The notes: generated by a model from the sequence alone, not told the origin. Counted from the first letter of the stretch, positions 33,896-46,945 are shown. The stretch: DNA of 64,000 nucleotides from Plenodomus lindquistii (GCA_025504975.1 JANUWI010000008.1:62001-126000); one strand, 5' to 3'. Translations and numbers: made by a program.

Positions 33896-35093
33896 ATGAC
33901 CGCAGCAATGGCCACCACCAACACCATAGCCGCAGGCACTTCCCCAGTCAACACCGTAGCCACAGTCACCTCCCCAATCAACAACATCGCCACACAAACC
34001 AGCGCCGCAATCAGTACCGTCGCCAAAAACGCCAACGCTACCGTGAAAAAGACCATCAACAACATCAATACGAAGGTCAACGTCGCGATCGCAAAGAACA
34101 AAGCGAATTCTGCGACACAGGGCAAGCCGTGGAAGACGAGCTTTTGGGCGTGCTGTGTACCGTGGGATTTGTGTGAGTTTGGAAAGATCTGGCGTTGATT
34201 GTGTCGGCTGATAGTCTTGTGTAGGTTTTCTCGCGACCTTTTGTCCCTGTTTCGTGTTTGGGAAGACGTGGCATCGTGTCGAGAATGGGGGGGATATGAC
34301 TACGTATGGACCTTTCAATCTTGATGTAAGGCATCTCGCTCTTTCCTTCCAGCGCTACACAGCAATAGCCAGATGACAGACGCGGGCCAGCCACCACATT
34401 CCCTGCCGTCTCGCCAATCTTCAGACTCGAAGCGCTGACATCTTTCAGTGCTCCCTCTATTGTCTCTCTACTTGCTTTCTCTGCATGACACCCATCTACC
34501 AAGCCATCGCAATCAACACCCTGCGCATGAAGCTTAATCTCGAAGGTTCCGTCGTCGAAGACTTCCTGAAAGCATTTTGCTGTCCATGCTGCGCACTCAT
34601 GCAATCTGAAAAGGAGGCAAAGGTAGTACTCGGAGCAAAGCGCAGTGGTATGGATGGCATAACAGAGCACCCATATGCCGCTGGCGCTGGTGAGAAAATG
34701 ATCATGGCGCCGCAGGGAACAGCAGCGGCAGGTCCAACACGACTCAATCGTATTTCAGAGGAGGCGTCGAGGAGCAGGGCAGGATCCAATGCGACAGTCT
34801 CACATGACAATGCCAGCGAGATTACCGCTGTGAATCCGTCAACTATTGTGGAACCTTCGTCCAAGCTCGTCCAAACTGATGGTGCGGCTGAGGCAACAGT
34901 CGTACAAGTATACGAATCCACGGACTCAGAGGTCAGACTTCAGATTGACGGTTCGAATGAGACGCCAGCCGCACATGTGGGGAGGACCAAGAATGCCGCG
35001 CCGCACTTGTCGATAGCGGAAAGTGCACTACAACCCTTGTGGGAAGAGATAGACCTCTGCGAAAAGTGTCCGAACTGTACTGGTACAAAGTGA
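33896..35093 (+). CDS. PLAC8-family Cys-rich protein
   Basis: Exons 33896-34172, 34225-34325 and 34449-35093 encode 340 residues. Introns are 52 and 123 nt. After an Asn/Thr/Ala-rich N-terminus of about 80 residues comes the PLAC8 signature: an ACC pair, then FCPCFVFGKTW, a CSLYCLSTCFLC stretch, and LNLEGSVVEDFLKAFCCPCC followed by ALMQSEKE. Family members are small membrane-associated proteins; plant relatives affect cadmium resistance and cell number. The two Cys-rich hydrophobic stretches would insert in or lie on a membrane. The last 110 residues are a hydrophilic tail not part of the domain. Its role in fungi is unknown. Confidence 0.85.
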
Positions 35094-35605
35094 GTTGGCA
35101 AGTTGGGCACAGTGGGTGGCTGATTGGATGCAGTGTTGGAAAGAGGTGGATTGGCGTTACGCATACTCTCCTAGTTTCGTACTCTTTGCTAGTTTTGATG
35201 TTGTTTGAAGCGTTTAGCGATACCCTAGATACTCTGCATTAGTTCTCATTCTTCGTTCGATCGCCATGGTTTGTCGTCGTGACGCAATCGATGTACTTAC
35301 AGGTTGACCCACCAATTGAGTCAATGTCAAGTGACTTTTTGTGTAGGTTATGGTTTACAAGAAGCTGATGCATCTAAGCTGCCCCTTTTCTCCATTAAGA
35401 ATCAAGTCGATTTGCATTGGTATCATTACATCTAGCGAATGACCGTATATCTGAACTTATATTATCCACTCACGACATTTCATCCCGGGTATACAATTTC
35501 CCCAAATCCGACTACAATTCTCCCTTTAACAAGTTTACCAGACTTGCCAAACCCTTTCCCCACTCCTTGTCCTCGTTCCAGTCTACCTCTCTCTCCTACA
35601 CCACT
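35094..35605. other. Convergent intergenic region
   Basis: This lies between the stops of the PLAC8 and Ppo genes. Only T/C-rich 3' flank sequence is seen. Confidence 0.4.
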
Positions 35606-38600
35606 CTACGGCGCAATGGTATACGCATTCCCATACGCATTGTTACCCCCCGCATTCGCATGTCCATTCTCATACGCATGCGTCCCATTTACCCCATTCA
35701 CCCCATTCGTAACCACATCGTCGCCATCATAATGCAAGCGCAGACTAGTAGGTATAGGACTCTCCTTGGAACTAGCATCCAAATAATGCCTCATCGTGAT
35801 ACCAGCGAGCTTGTGTTCCGTCGTGGTAAACCGACCCTGTTTACCCGGTGCACGCCTCACATTCTTGAGCTTAAACACCTCGCGCAGTGTCGCCGCGAGC
35901 GAAGGACCGACCAACCGTGCGCCAAAGCAAAAGTGCAACCCGTGACCAAGCAGCGTGTAGTCCTTGAACGGACGATGTGGATTTAATATCTCCGGGTTTG
36001 GAAACGCAACGGGGTCCATTGCAGCAATCGACGTGGCAATGAGGATGGTATGGCCCTTCTTTATGGACACGGGGCCGCGCGCGCCATCCTGAACAGTAAT
36101 ATCGCGTGTTGCTACGCGAGGAAGACCAGGGACAACGCCGACGTGACGCATACCTTCGTAGACGAAGCCTTGGAGCTCGCGGTCCGAGGCAGCGGGATCC
36201 ATGTGTGCGAGCTCAACGATGCGGTCTTTGTACTGCTTGTACTCGGGCTTGAGGTACAGGTCGATTAGCAGACTGGCCTGTTGAGTCAGGTTTCCAGCAA
36301 CGGGGGCACCCATGCCGATACAGTCGCCTACGTTGTCGCCGATGGGAAGCTTGGTGGCGGCAAGCGCTTTGTAGATGCGGTCTGCGTGTGGGCCGACTTC
36401 GAAGGCGCTGCCTTTGGCCATCCAGTCGACGAGGCCTTCCATACGGCCAGTTTGCGTTTTGAGATGGGTTTCGAAGATTTGGCGGAGGGGTGCGGCGGCT
36501 TTGGTGGCGCCTTCGCGGAGCTTCCATTCGTTTTGCGGCATGATGTTGAAGGATTGGTACATGAAGAGGACTAGGTACGCGGTGAATGCTTCGTAGATTG
36601 AGAGTAGGCCCTTGGGTTGCTCTTGTGTCTTTATCGGTAAGGCAAAGCGCTCTGCGAGCCACAGGATGGGTGTGATGTTTGTGACGTCGCGGACAATGTC
36701 GATGCTCATGCGGCCCTTGGCACCCTTGAGACTGTTCTTCTTGATGAGTTTGGCCACGTTGGTGCTGAAGAAGGTGTTGATGTTTGCTTCAAAGCCTTCT
36801 TCAAAGAAGATTTTGTGCAGGGTGTTGGACCGCTCGTCGTGCTTCTTTTGCTCGTCCCATCCTATCATAAAGTCGTGGCCGGCGGTGCATTGGCGGATGG
36901 CAGCTTGGTACATGACTATGAAGCTTTCGCGGTCCTCGAAGACGGCTTTGCATCCTGCTTGTGTACGGATACTGACAATGGTATTGTCATTTGCCGGACG
37001 CTTCAGGTCGTATTTGTCAAGTACTTTGTTGCCCGTAAGTATGCCCTTGGCTGCTTCCGGGGTGTAAAACGGTAGTAGGGCGTAAGGTGATGTGCCTGTG
37101 AAGCCGCCTGGAAGTCCTTGGAAGAGGAGCTTGGGGAAGACACCTCCATATGCGCCGGGTGTGGTGTCTGCAAGGAGTGCCGCCCCCCACTGAGTCAAAG
37201 TGTTACTGTTGAAGTCATAGCTGAGGAAACGATCGCCACGGACTAGAGCGACGGCGTCGTCCAAGATACCTCTTCCGGTAGTCTGGCCAGGGCAGACACC
37301 GCTACCTGCCATGGCGGGCTTGGTGCACTCAGCCATCAAGCCAGGATACAGTTCCATATTCTCCATGTGCCCATAGAGAAGCTCGGCCGCTCTCGCAGTC
37401 TCCTTGTCAGAACACCAGTCCTCGAACGTTTCGTAAGGCTTCAAGTTCAAGTACCTGCGGAACTCGTTGAGTGTGCAGACATTGAACATCTCACGGGCCT
37501 GCAGCTGACCCATAAGATCAACAACCTTCAAGCTAGCAGGCGTGCCGTGAGCGCCAAAAGCGTGGGCTGGTTCTTCAGTGCAGGACTTGATGAGCTCAGC
37601 AAGCTGGTCGTCGCGGAACTTGCCATCGGCATCGCGCTTGAGGCCACCAAACTCCCACTTTTGAGGCAACTGCTCCTTCAACAGATGACCATAGTGCTTC
37701 ATGACGTCGTGAAACGTTTCGATTGTTACATCGTCGATGTTGGTAATCTCGGGCTTCACAGATTGAATGATCTGTTTCATCCAGAGATCGTCTGCCGCGC
37801 TCAAAGCGGCATGCCAGTGGTATAGGACCGCGAATTCGACGGAAACGTGGCTACCAGTTCCACGCTCAACGCGGGTTCCACCTTGTTTGATCTCTTTGCC
37901 AAGGTCAAGAGACCACTCGGAGTTGGCACGAGGGGTGTTCAAAATCGCAGCAACGTAGTCGCGTAGCACGACGGAAGCGAAGAAGCCGACATTGATGTTA
38001 CGCGTGATCTGGAAGATGTCCTCGTCTTGCCTATCCAATGGTCAGCTTGGTTTGCAGTGCCATGGACTATTTGGTACCGACCACAACTGCTCCTCCTTGT
38101 TTAAAGTTTCCCAAGGCTTGTACTTGCCGTCTTCGTTGACAGAAAGCAGAGACTCGGCGACATGGTTGTGGTTCCGAGAAAACATGAGTAGTACAGCGAC
38201 GACACCTGGAGGCATCATCATGATGCGTTCTGATGCAATGGAGTCGTTAAAAATCAAGCCATTATGACGTGTCCGCACGCGCTTTTGCTCTTCCTCTGTG
38301 TTCCCGTATAATGTGCTGAGATCGACATAACTCGACGTCTCGTTGATCCAAGGATTCGTGCGAGAGGTCTGAAAACACTCGTGAATGACAATGGTTGCGA
38401 AAGAGAAGAAAAGCCTGTTCAGGCCAGATGGATGAGGACGGAAGGGTCCGTTACGCTTTAGGAGTGCTTCGTACACGTCCTCGACGTCGGGCAGGTTAGG
38501 ACCTAACCTGATCAGCTACGCCAGACAAATTTGAGGAAAACACCCACCTTTCGGCTTCGAAGGAGGCACATTGCGCGCATATGGTGATCCTGCTTTGCCC

Positions 38601-39060
38601 ATTTCAGGGTTATGTGGGTTGTTGCCACCGCCATCATGCCTTCTGTAACGTGCAGAAGGTCCTGCGTGGGTAGGCGTGGGATGTGGCAGATCATTCCAAA
38701 GCATGGTAATGAAACCATCAGAGATCTTAGCGCTAAGGCCGCTGTTTGGAGGTAAACCCTGAAGCATCTCGACGCCCTGCTCGAGCAAAAGGTCCTTGTC
38801 GTCGAGAGGCTCTCCAGAGGCTAATGTTGTCACAGCTTCGAGCGCGAATTTGGCATTCTTCATGCCCATCCCCTTGAGATCGTTCATGATAGTGGTCTTC
38901 TGGAAGAATCAAGTCAAACTCAAGCTCGCACACAATCTGCAATTGCAATGCATACCTCATTGTTCTTGAGACCACTCGACGCTTCTGCTGACCGGCCATC
39001 GCTGGCTGCGGTCGGCTTTTTCCTGATCGTTCCAAGCAATGATCGCAACGTACTAGGCAT
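35606..39060 (-). CDS. ppo: Psi-factor producing oxygenase (fatty-acid dioxygenase-P450 fusion, linoleate diol synthase type)
   Basis: Exons 39060-38956, 38899-38548, 38502-38082 and 38030-35606 encode 1100 residues; introns are 56, 45 and 51 nt. The N-terminal half is a heme peroxidase-like dioxygenase: distal His193 in TIVIHECF, and Tyr363-His-Trp-His366 (catalytic Tyr and proximal His). The C-terminal half is a P450: Asn873-x-x-Gln876 in the I helix, an EGMR (ExxR) motif and heme-ligand Cys994 in HFCFG. Positions run 9 to 14 residues below those I recall for Aspergillus PpoA. With Cys present it should act as a hydroperoxide isomerase, making dihydroxy oxylipins (psi factors) from linoleate; PpoC-type 10R-dioxygenases lack this Cys. 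Such oxylipins govern sporulation and secondary metabolism in relatives. The exact diol made (5,8-, 7,8- or 8,11-) cannot be told. Confidence 0.95.
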
Positions 39061-40950
39061 GTTGACAAATAATGAAGGGAACTGTACGACAGCTTATTCT
39101 GAGGGATATCGCCGAGTAAAGTACCTGCACGGCTCGAATGCAAGACTGCCACGGCTGAGCTCAGGAAGCTAGGTTTCCGAATCGAAACACATGCTCCTGC
39201 CCATCAGCCACGCTTCAGGAACCACAAGTCGGAACTAATGGCATTACCATGATTATTGGCCGCTGCGATGCAGCGATCAGCACTGACGGTCATCGAATCA
39301 TGCTCCTAGGCGACCCACTCAGCGCCTGTGGACCTTTGACTGCATCCACAGGGCACATGTACTGTGAAGGGTTCGCCGAGACATACGAGTGCTTCCATTA
39401 CGTCGATCACTATTGGTGCTCGTCAATCGGTTGTAGCGCAACACGTTACACTGAACGGTCCATGCTCGCTAAATGTAGCTGTAGAAGGTATAGACAGCAA
39501 AGCGCGACATGCCAAGATCGATTCTGCTATGATGGAGAGCGGGAGGCATAAACTTGTGAAACTTATCAATTTCGCCTGATTCCACATGGTGCTCAATCTG
39601 TGTGTCGTGAAGCATAGCGCTTGGGAAATGAGTAGAGGCGACACAGGCGCTTGTGAATGCTGCCGTACCCGGACATCCGCAGAGACAGCACAACAGGACT
39701 CCTGAAGGATCTGACCAATCTTTTTTGAGAACGTTCACAAGCAAGTCACTGCCAGAGCTGGTAGCGCTGCACTCGGTAAAACGATTGACAGCATACACAG
39801 CGTGTGAGATCCGCTCGGGCGGAGCGTGTCCGGCTGCTCTTGCACGCATGGTTCCTCAACGAATTGGATAATCAAGTAGGTGATCAGCGGCCCGATTCAG
39901 CTGAGGTAGAGTCACTGCATGTCACACTGCCGAGTGAACATAGTTCGGCGGGAGGCTGCATCCGCTCGGAAAAATCTCATTGGTGGCGGCCGCTACAGCC
40001 AAACGTGCCTGTTACGGACTCGCCCACAAATTAGGTCGACGTGGCAGTGAGAGCGTGACGCATTGTCGCAATTCGCGATGTCAGAGCCGGAACAGTCCAG
40101 GATCAGGGATCGATGGAATGAGGGAGGTTAGGTTCGGAACGATAAGCGAAGAGATTAAGTTGGTTGGATATCGGACGGTCCCGCTTTTGATCATAGCAAG
40201 GTCGCCATCCTGGGCGACGTCGCCGACCTGAAGGCAGCGACTTCATGAAGCACAGGTGCCGATGCGGCGTCCCGCATGATCGATCATCAATGCAGTAGTG
40301 TTCAACATCATAGCAGAGACCAATGGCGAGCTTCACACTTGTAACCCCAGTGTGAGGTTACTGGACAATCACTCCACGCGTCGTCTAGTCACCATCCTGC
40401 ATGGCTAGTTCAGGATGGCCCTCATGTGTCGTGACTCGAATCAGACGACGGGAAATCGGGGTGGTTGTCAGTCCCCGGGGACTGCACCGCTCTTTGACGA
40501 CTTGTATCGCTTGGTTACTTGGGCGGACATGTCCAAGCGCGATCGACGTCAAACCTAAACCTCAGACGGACCGAGTAGGATAGTGGCTTGCGACCAATTG
40601 GTGTACATACAACACGGAGCAACTAGTACACGTACATGAGCAACAGCACTGTCCATTGCTGGCGCCAGACCGCAACCTTCGTGCACTCTCTGCACAGTCG
40701 CCACAATTACATGCAAATTGCCGGCGCGTCTCGGTTGCCATTTGGAGAGTGATCAGCACTGTAGCAGGCAAAGCATGCGACACACTTCGCTAGTTGTACA
40801 TGAAAGGCCAGAGCAGAGATACGCCACTGACACAAGATGCTTTCCCTTCGCGGACGGTGCACTCTTCGCCTGTTGCACTTCTTGTTGGCTTTGCCGCATC
40901 GTCAACACTCCAACCGACCTTGCTTCTCTCTAGCATAACAAACTATCCAC
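39061..40950. other. Intergenic, about 1.9 kb, no gene recognised
   Basis: Divergent space between the Ppo and DUF2235 genes, so it holds both promoters. Frames of up to 126 residues occur on both strands without motifs or splice structure. No repeat stands out. Confidence 0.5.
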
Positions 40951-43090
40951 ATGGCTTCAGAACATACAGAGCAAGCGCGCCTTTCGGCTCCTGCACCGCA
41001 GGTTCGTACGCCGTCTCCTCGGAGCGACAATATGGGCGGATATGGAGGGCCAATCGCGCCTGGCCGGACGCATGTACCGAAGAAGTTTGTACTTTGTTTC
41101 GACGGCACTGGCAACAAGTTTTCTGGTACCGATGCAGACAGCAATATCCTCAAAGTCTATCGTATGCTTGATCGTAATGGCGACGACCAATACCATTACT
41201 ACCAGCCTGGCATCGGTACCTACGTTACTCGAGCTAATGGCTCCATGACCCGGACAAGTCGTCTAGAGAAGTTCCAGTCATGGTATGCGAAAGCGAAGGA
41301 CAGCGCAGTCGGTAAGACCTGCCCATCACACTGTGGCATGAAGTTCTGACTGATTGATGTAGGCACATCTTTTGATCAACATGTCATGGCCGGCTATCGG
41401 TTTTTGATGCGTTATTACACACCCGGAGATGACATCTACTTCTTTGGGTTTTCTCGTGGCGCTTACACAGCCCGTTTCCTTGCCGAAATGTTGGATCATG
41501 TCGGTCTATTATCCGTGAGGGACTCAATGGCTTCGAAATGCTAAGTATCTGGCTAATGAATAATAGGCCGGTAACGAAGAGATGTGTCAGTTCGCCTGGA
41601 AGTAAGTACAAAATCATCGCGCTTGTCATTCAAGAACTGACGAACTCTTGAGGACTTTCCAAAAATGGCAATGCCGACTGCCCGAAGACAAAGATACCGA
41701 TCGTAAGCCAGGTGAGAAGTCGGCAAAACAGAAGCAGCTCGAGTTCATGTGTGCTTTTCGCGAGACCTTCAGTCGCCCAGTAAAACCTATTCGATTCCTT
41801 GGTCTCTTCGACACCGTCAACAGCGTTCCAGCCTTCGAGAATGCATGGATGCAGCGTAGCAAATTCCCCTATACCGCTCGCAGCAGTGCTCGAGTGATTC
41901 GGCACGCAGTCGCGATCGACGAACGCCGAGCGAAGTTCCGACAAGATTTGATCTCACAGGAGAAGCCAGATACAGCAACCCTCTATAAGCGTCATCATAA
42001 GCACCATCACTTGAAGAACATTGCCCATGGTGGTGAGGGAAATGAAGCAAGAGGTCGATCTGACGATGGCGCTCACTTTCCACCAATCCGCTTCAGCAAC
42101 TCGCACGAAACCTCTGGAATCCGCGGCCTCAGTCCTGGATATAACACAAGTCATGAATCAATCGTTCCCTCTATTATGTCGCTGAATGTTGGAGAGACCT
42201 GGGGTTCGGAGGAGGAGGAAGGTGACCAGGACATACAGGAAGTGTGGTTTCCTGGTTGCCATGCAGTAAGTTGATGATTAATGAAATACTCGGCAGCTCA
42301 GGCTAATGTAGCCCAGGACATCGGTGGCGGCTGGCCTCTTGGTGACGACCACGCGGCACTAAGTCATGTCCCCCTTGTGTGGATGGTCAGAGAGGCTCAG
42401 AAAGCAGGTCTCGAATTTGATGATGAGAAGCTCGAAGCTCTGCACTGCTGCTACGAAGATCCTCTAAGTCATGAGGGCGGGCAGCAAGCGAATGTGCCAA
42501 GGATTGAAATCCAGCCTGCGCCGACGCTGACGAGTGTGACTAACGGGACAGTCAATGGGGCACCAACAAGTAGCACGGCAGCAATTACATGGACCGACGA
42601 CGACAATATTCTCAGCCATCATCGCGAATACCCGGATACCCCGTTCCACAAGCATCTACACAGCGCTGCGACGCAAGGCCGTATTCACGATGTCCTCCAG
42701 TTCAACAATGGCGCTGGTCACGCAGGTGTCATTTCTTGGAACATCATGGAGTACCTGCCATTCCGCCGAATGGACCTGCAAGAAGATAGTACCTGGAAAG
42801 CGATCAGGTGGCCATTGCCCAAGGGCGAGACACGTGACATTCCCGCCACCGCCGTCATTCACTGCAGTGTGATTAAGCGCATGCTCGCAGATCCGACATA
42901 CCGACCCGGCAATCTGATCGTAGGTGGTGGGGGAAGAGGAGTGCGTCATGCGCCAACGGAATTGGGCATGGGTAAGTGGGTTGTCTCATGTGAAGAGGGT
43001 CATCATGTCGGTGAGTGCTTCGTGCGAAAGGAGCCGCCGAAGCGAACGAAGACAGCGGAGCTGGAGAAGGAGCCTGTAAAGCAGCCCTAG
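40951..43090 (+). CDS. DUF2235 alpha/beta-hydrolase-like protein
   Basis: Exons 40951-41311, 41363-41514, 41567-41601, 41653-42265 and 42317-43090 encode 644 residues; introns are 51-52 nt and exon 3 is only 35 nt. The domain starts at about residue 44 with KKFVLCFDGTGN, includes the nucleophile elbow GFSRGAYTAR (Ser of GxSxG) and the closing motif WFPGCHADIGGGW, the hallmarks of DUF2235. In bacteria this fold is the catalytic domain of the Tle1 type VI lipases; fungal members are uncharacterised, so lipase activity here is inference. No signal peptide is seen. The C-terminus is Lys/Glu-rich. Confidence 0.9.
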
Positions 43091-43340
43091 ATTGAGTGGG
43101 AGATTGTCGCGAGATGGTAGAAATCGTAATCCCCTTTCCTATTACCTACCACTACTATCTTATCCGCTCTCAAGGTGAAGGAGCGCACCTTCGCGTTTGC
43201 AGCTAGTGAAACGCGTCGACAGCTAGCTGGGGTCTTTACACTGACTCACCTTCTTTTCTCTGTGAACAAAACTTCAACACTCAACTTTCCACTTCTCACA
43301 CCTTCAGTCTGGAGCAGCTTTCAACCACGGGTCCCCTACC

Positions 43341-44736
43341 ATGAAGTGGTACCTGCTCTTCTTGTTCCTCTTGGCCCGGTGCGTTGAAGGACTACTATCA
43401 ATCCCCTCTTTCAGCAATGAGCCTGCCCTTATCGAAATTGAAGAAGCATTCAACAACGCATCTGCACACCTAAATCACTTACACGCTCGGGCTTTTGTCG
43501 CATTCGATCCTAACGACGTTGCTAGCCAGGCCGCGTGGGAGACAGCCGTGACAAACGGTGATCGCCTCAGCTGTTTGATGCGCCGGACTGACATTGACGC
43601 CGGTAAGGTATTGCGGGATACTCGTACCCCTCCGTCAGCTGAGAGCAGAATCGAGAAACATGATCTTAATCAAAAAAGGACGGAATTCCTGAACAAGTGG
43701 GGCTGGCATGAGTTCCCGAAGTCAGATAGTCTCACTAGATTTCGCACATACTGGCGCTGGCAGGATCCGATGAGATTCATGGTGGGAGAGAATTCACGCC
43801 AAAACCATCTCATCTCAGCTCGCCTGGGACATGCCGATCCCAACGCAGGCCTTCCTCTGGAATCTCAGCATTATAATGGACCAGATAATAACTTCTATTG
43901 GGTATGTCCTATGCCTACGTTGGCTGTACCAGTACCGCACGAAAAGCATTAACAGTTTGTAGTACACGGGAGCTCATCTCACCTTCGTAATCAACCGTGC
44001 TGCAGGATGTGGGTCAATTCGCATGTTGCTTTATGTCATTGATACTCATGAACTATAGATATCTTTGTCGCGGGATCCAGCAACATGAAGACCTCATTTG
44101 AGAAGCTTCAAAAGTATACGCCGACCACAGCAGACCTTCCCGAAGTACGATTCGTATCTGATCTCCTGTGGCTATATTGGGCCGGTGGGTATATGAGTCA
44201 TTCGGCATACATACTCAAGTACATTTGCCTCCCCCAGATTACGAGTCGGAGTAGTCGACAGATGATTGCATCCGCCTTCCGAAACCGTGGTGTCGGTGCC
44301 GACATCCCTCTCTGGCCTGGTGTAGAATTCAACCGAGATGATGAAGCGGGCAAAGCATTGATAGGTACGAAGTATCACTTGAATCAACCGTACATTGTGC
44401 TATGTAACCATGCTGATGATTGCCTTAGGCTCACTTGGCATGGCTTACGCGCATTTACTCTTCACTCACAAGGGAACCCTCGGCTTGAAGCATATCCGAG
44501 CGGTCCAAGTCTTCCGGGACAAAGGCGCTGAATGGTACCCACAAGTAATCCTTCACGTCGAAAACGTTCCCGCTCAGCTTCTCATACCGCAGGAGCTCCC
44601 AGACTGGCAGCCAGGACCACAAGACGCTCAAGTAGCTGCGCACCTCCCAGAAGCTCGTTCTATGAATGGTCCGAGTTCATATCAGCGCGACGCTAACGGG
44701 AACTACTTCCGGGTCCACGAGCTGAGCCTGGAGTAA
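43341..44736 (+). CDS. Secreted protein of unknown function
   Basis: Exons 43341-43901, 43963-44008, 44059-44364 and 44429-44736 encode 406 residues; introns are 61, 50 and 64 nt, with a 46-nt second exon whose donor reads GTGGGT. The N-terminus (MKWYLLFLFLLARCVEG) is a clear signal peptide. The mature protein is rich in Trp and Tyr (for example RFRTYWRWQDPMRFM) and has few Cys, so it is not a small disulfide-rich effector. I recognise no domain or catalytic motif. It lies next to the DUF2235 gene and 500 bases from the cutinase, which it faces tail to tail. A role outside the cell is all that can be said. Confidence 0.75.
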
Positions 44737-45221
44737 TCGTCTTCACTAGGCAATTTCACAGACAACGGTCTGATAATGAAGACATTGGACAATGGAGGAA
44801 CCTCGATACCGTTGGTCACACTTGACGCTGAGTTGGTCCAGTTGAAGGTCCTCGGGCTTTGTGTTTTCTCGATTGCGTGCGGCCTGTAGACGATTTTTAA
44901 TCTTCGAGACAAACACCGTTTGTATCGGTCCACTCCTGATACCTGTTGATTACCGCTGTGGTTCATGAACTTCTAGACTATATATTGTACGATAGTCATG
45001 ACGTTTGACAGCCAGGATCCCTGAACTTGAAGCCTGTTGCATAGATGTGGTTTATGATGTGTTTTTTCCGCCACGAGAAGAGAGATCAAACAAACAAGGG
45101 CATGTTCAAAGTGTCTGACTTGATCTCTTACCACTTCGCATAATAAAGAACAGCAAAGACAGATCGACCTTTCACGAACAGCTTGAACCAGCGAGAGCTT
45201 TACTATAGTACGGAACCCTCC
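44737..45221. other. Convergent intergenic region
   Basis: This holds the 3' flanks of the secreted-protein and cutinase genes; no coding sequence is seen. Confidence 0.4.
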
Positions 45222-46064
45222 TCAGACTTTCCCTGCGACAAAGGTCGCCGCCGCCGGCGCATCCTGCTGATAGTTCAAATGCGCAGCAGTAATCGAAGTT
45301 CCACCCTCGCAGATATTATCACCAGTGTGGCAGATAGTCCTAGTCTTAGACGCCGCGATGCTTCCGAAAGACTGGCCACGCTTGGGATCCCCGAAAACAA
45401 CCACTATGAAGAGTCAGCTTTCCAAAATATGAACCGCCAAACATGATTGAACGTACCAGCAGCTACTCTTGCAGCATTTGCTGCGGAGATGCGCTGCGCG
45501 GCATTATGCACGAGCTGAGCACCTTGACTGTACCCCGCAAGCACGATCTTGGTTGATGGGCACCTAGTCGCAGCGGTGGAGATCAGGTTCGTCATGGTGG
45601 TGCTACCCGTTGGGTCACCACCCTGGAGGAATCCAGACACGCTGGCGGAGTATGTGACACCTTGGATAGCGAGCTGACCTGTCCCTCCGAGACGACTGGA
45701 AAGGTTGTTGAAGAATAGGGGGCCGACGGCTCGGGAATCCCCAACATTGCCAGCTTGGCTGGTGCCACGGGCGTAGATAACGGTCACGGGACGACAGGCA
45801 GTGCCATCGGTGAGTTGGTTGTCTGAAGTTGATAAGCACACCTACACCACAAGGCATGAATAGAGATGACCTACATGTGCTGCCAGAATACTGGCGCTTA
45901 GTAAGACCTTGAGGCTCGGGAAGAGTCAGGAAGTACTCTTCAGGCGTGAGGTCAGTGTTGGCCAGATCGGTGATGTCAAAAGACTTGGTGGACTCTGTTG
46001 GGAGAGCAAGTACTTCGATTGTCAGTAGAACCAGGGACAGTAGGGTGGATGTTGAGAACTTCAT
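45222..46064 (-). CDS. Secreted cutinase
   Basis: Exons 46064-45875, 45822-45457 and 45403-45222 encode 245 residues; introns are 52 and 53 nt. A signal peptide (MKFSTSTLLSLVLLTIEVLA) is followed by a propeptide ending in KR, a likely Kex2 site. The cutinase domain has VTVIYARGTSQAGNVG, the nucleophile motif GYSQGA, GDPKRG, the catalytic Asp in CHTGDNIC and the catalytic His in TAAHLNY. It hydrolyses the ester bonds of plant cutin or related polyesters outside the cell. Length is typical or slightly long. The junctions restore conserved cutinase sequence, which supports the splice sites. Confidence 0.93.
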
Positions 46065-46945
46065 TTTGATGTCCGTGAGAAGCAATACAGACAATCAACT
46101 TGAGCAGGAAATACCATTCTCAGAGTGACCCAAGGTCAGTATTTATCCTTCTTCCTCAAGACTTCCAGCTCTTACCGAGGCTCAAGAGCTGCGTTGTACC
46201 TGATCAACATGTTTGCCGGGGTCGTTATCGATCAACACCTGGGTGCAGACCGATCATGCTGTAGTAGGACAAAGTTCTCACCAATCCCTTGAGGGCAAGC
46301 ATATTAGCACGAGTCTCTCAGCTTTCAAAGCGCAGCGCGGGGTAGAGAGGCCTATGGTGATTGCTTTGCCCAGAGCTCCTAGCGTTTTGCTCCTGCCATA
46401 TACAATGCCCAATTCCGTTCGACTGTTGGCGACTCATGCAAGATAAACATTCAAGTGCCAGAATGAGTGGGGATGCTGCGGTTGTGCTAGTCGGCTGCAG
46501 ATCATATTCACTTGCTACCGACTTTCGTCAAATCGCGGGCCTACGATCATGAAAACGTGTACTTGGCGCATCGAACGCATGGGGAAATATATACATACGG
46601 AGACGTAGACTCGGCTTTGTCATGATCCACCAGCCTATCTCAGATGCAGCGCCGGCATTGGGATGATCCTCCTTCTTGTTGGGGTTAGACCTCCCGTAAG
46701 ATATCTGGGGATCGAAAATCCTTGAACCAGACTTTCCTTGGATAAGTAAAGCACACAGAGGGCAGGATTTTCAAAACTGCTACGAAAGGCCCAGATAGAG
46801 TCCAATTGGATCATCATAGTGCTACGCATGTTTACAGTTCACAGCATTCCAACATGCTGTCCTCTCGGAGTTACTAGCTGTTCTTGTGGTAATGTGTTTC
46901 TATGTGATCTTCAAGGGGATAGTTGCTAAATATCCGCAGGTATTC
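46065..46945. other. Intergenic, about 0.9 kb
   Basis: Cutinase promoter side and 3' flank of the HET relic. After the TGA at 46946-46948 the HET frame stays open for another 23 codons to a TAG. No other coding signal was found. Confidence 0.4.
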
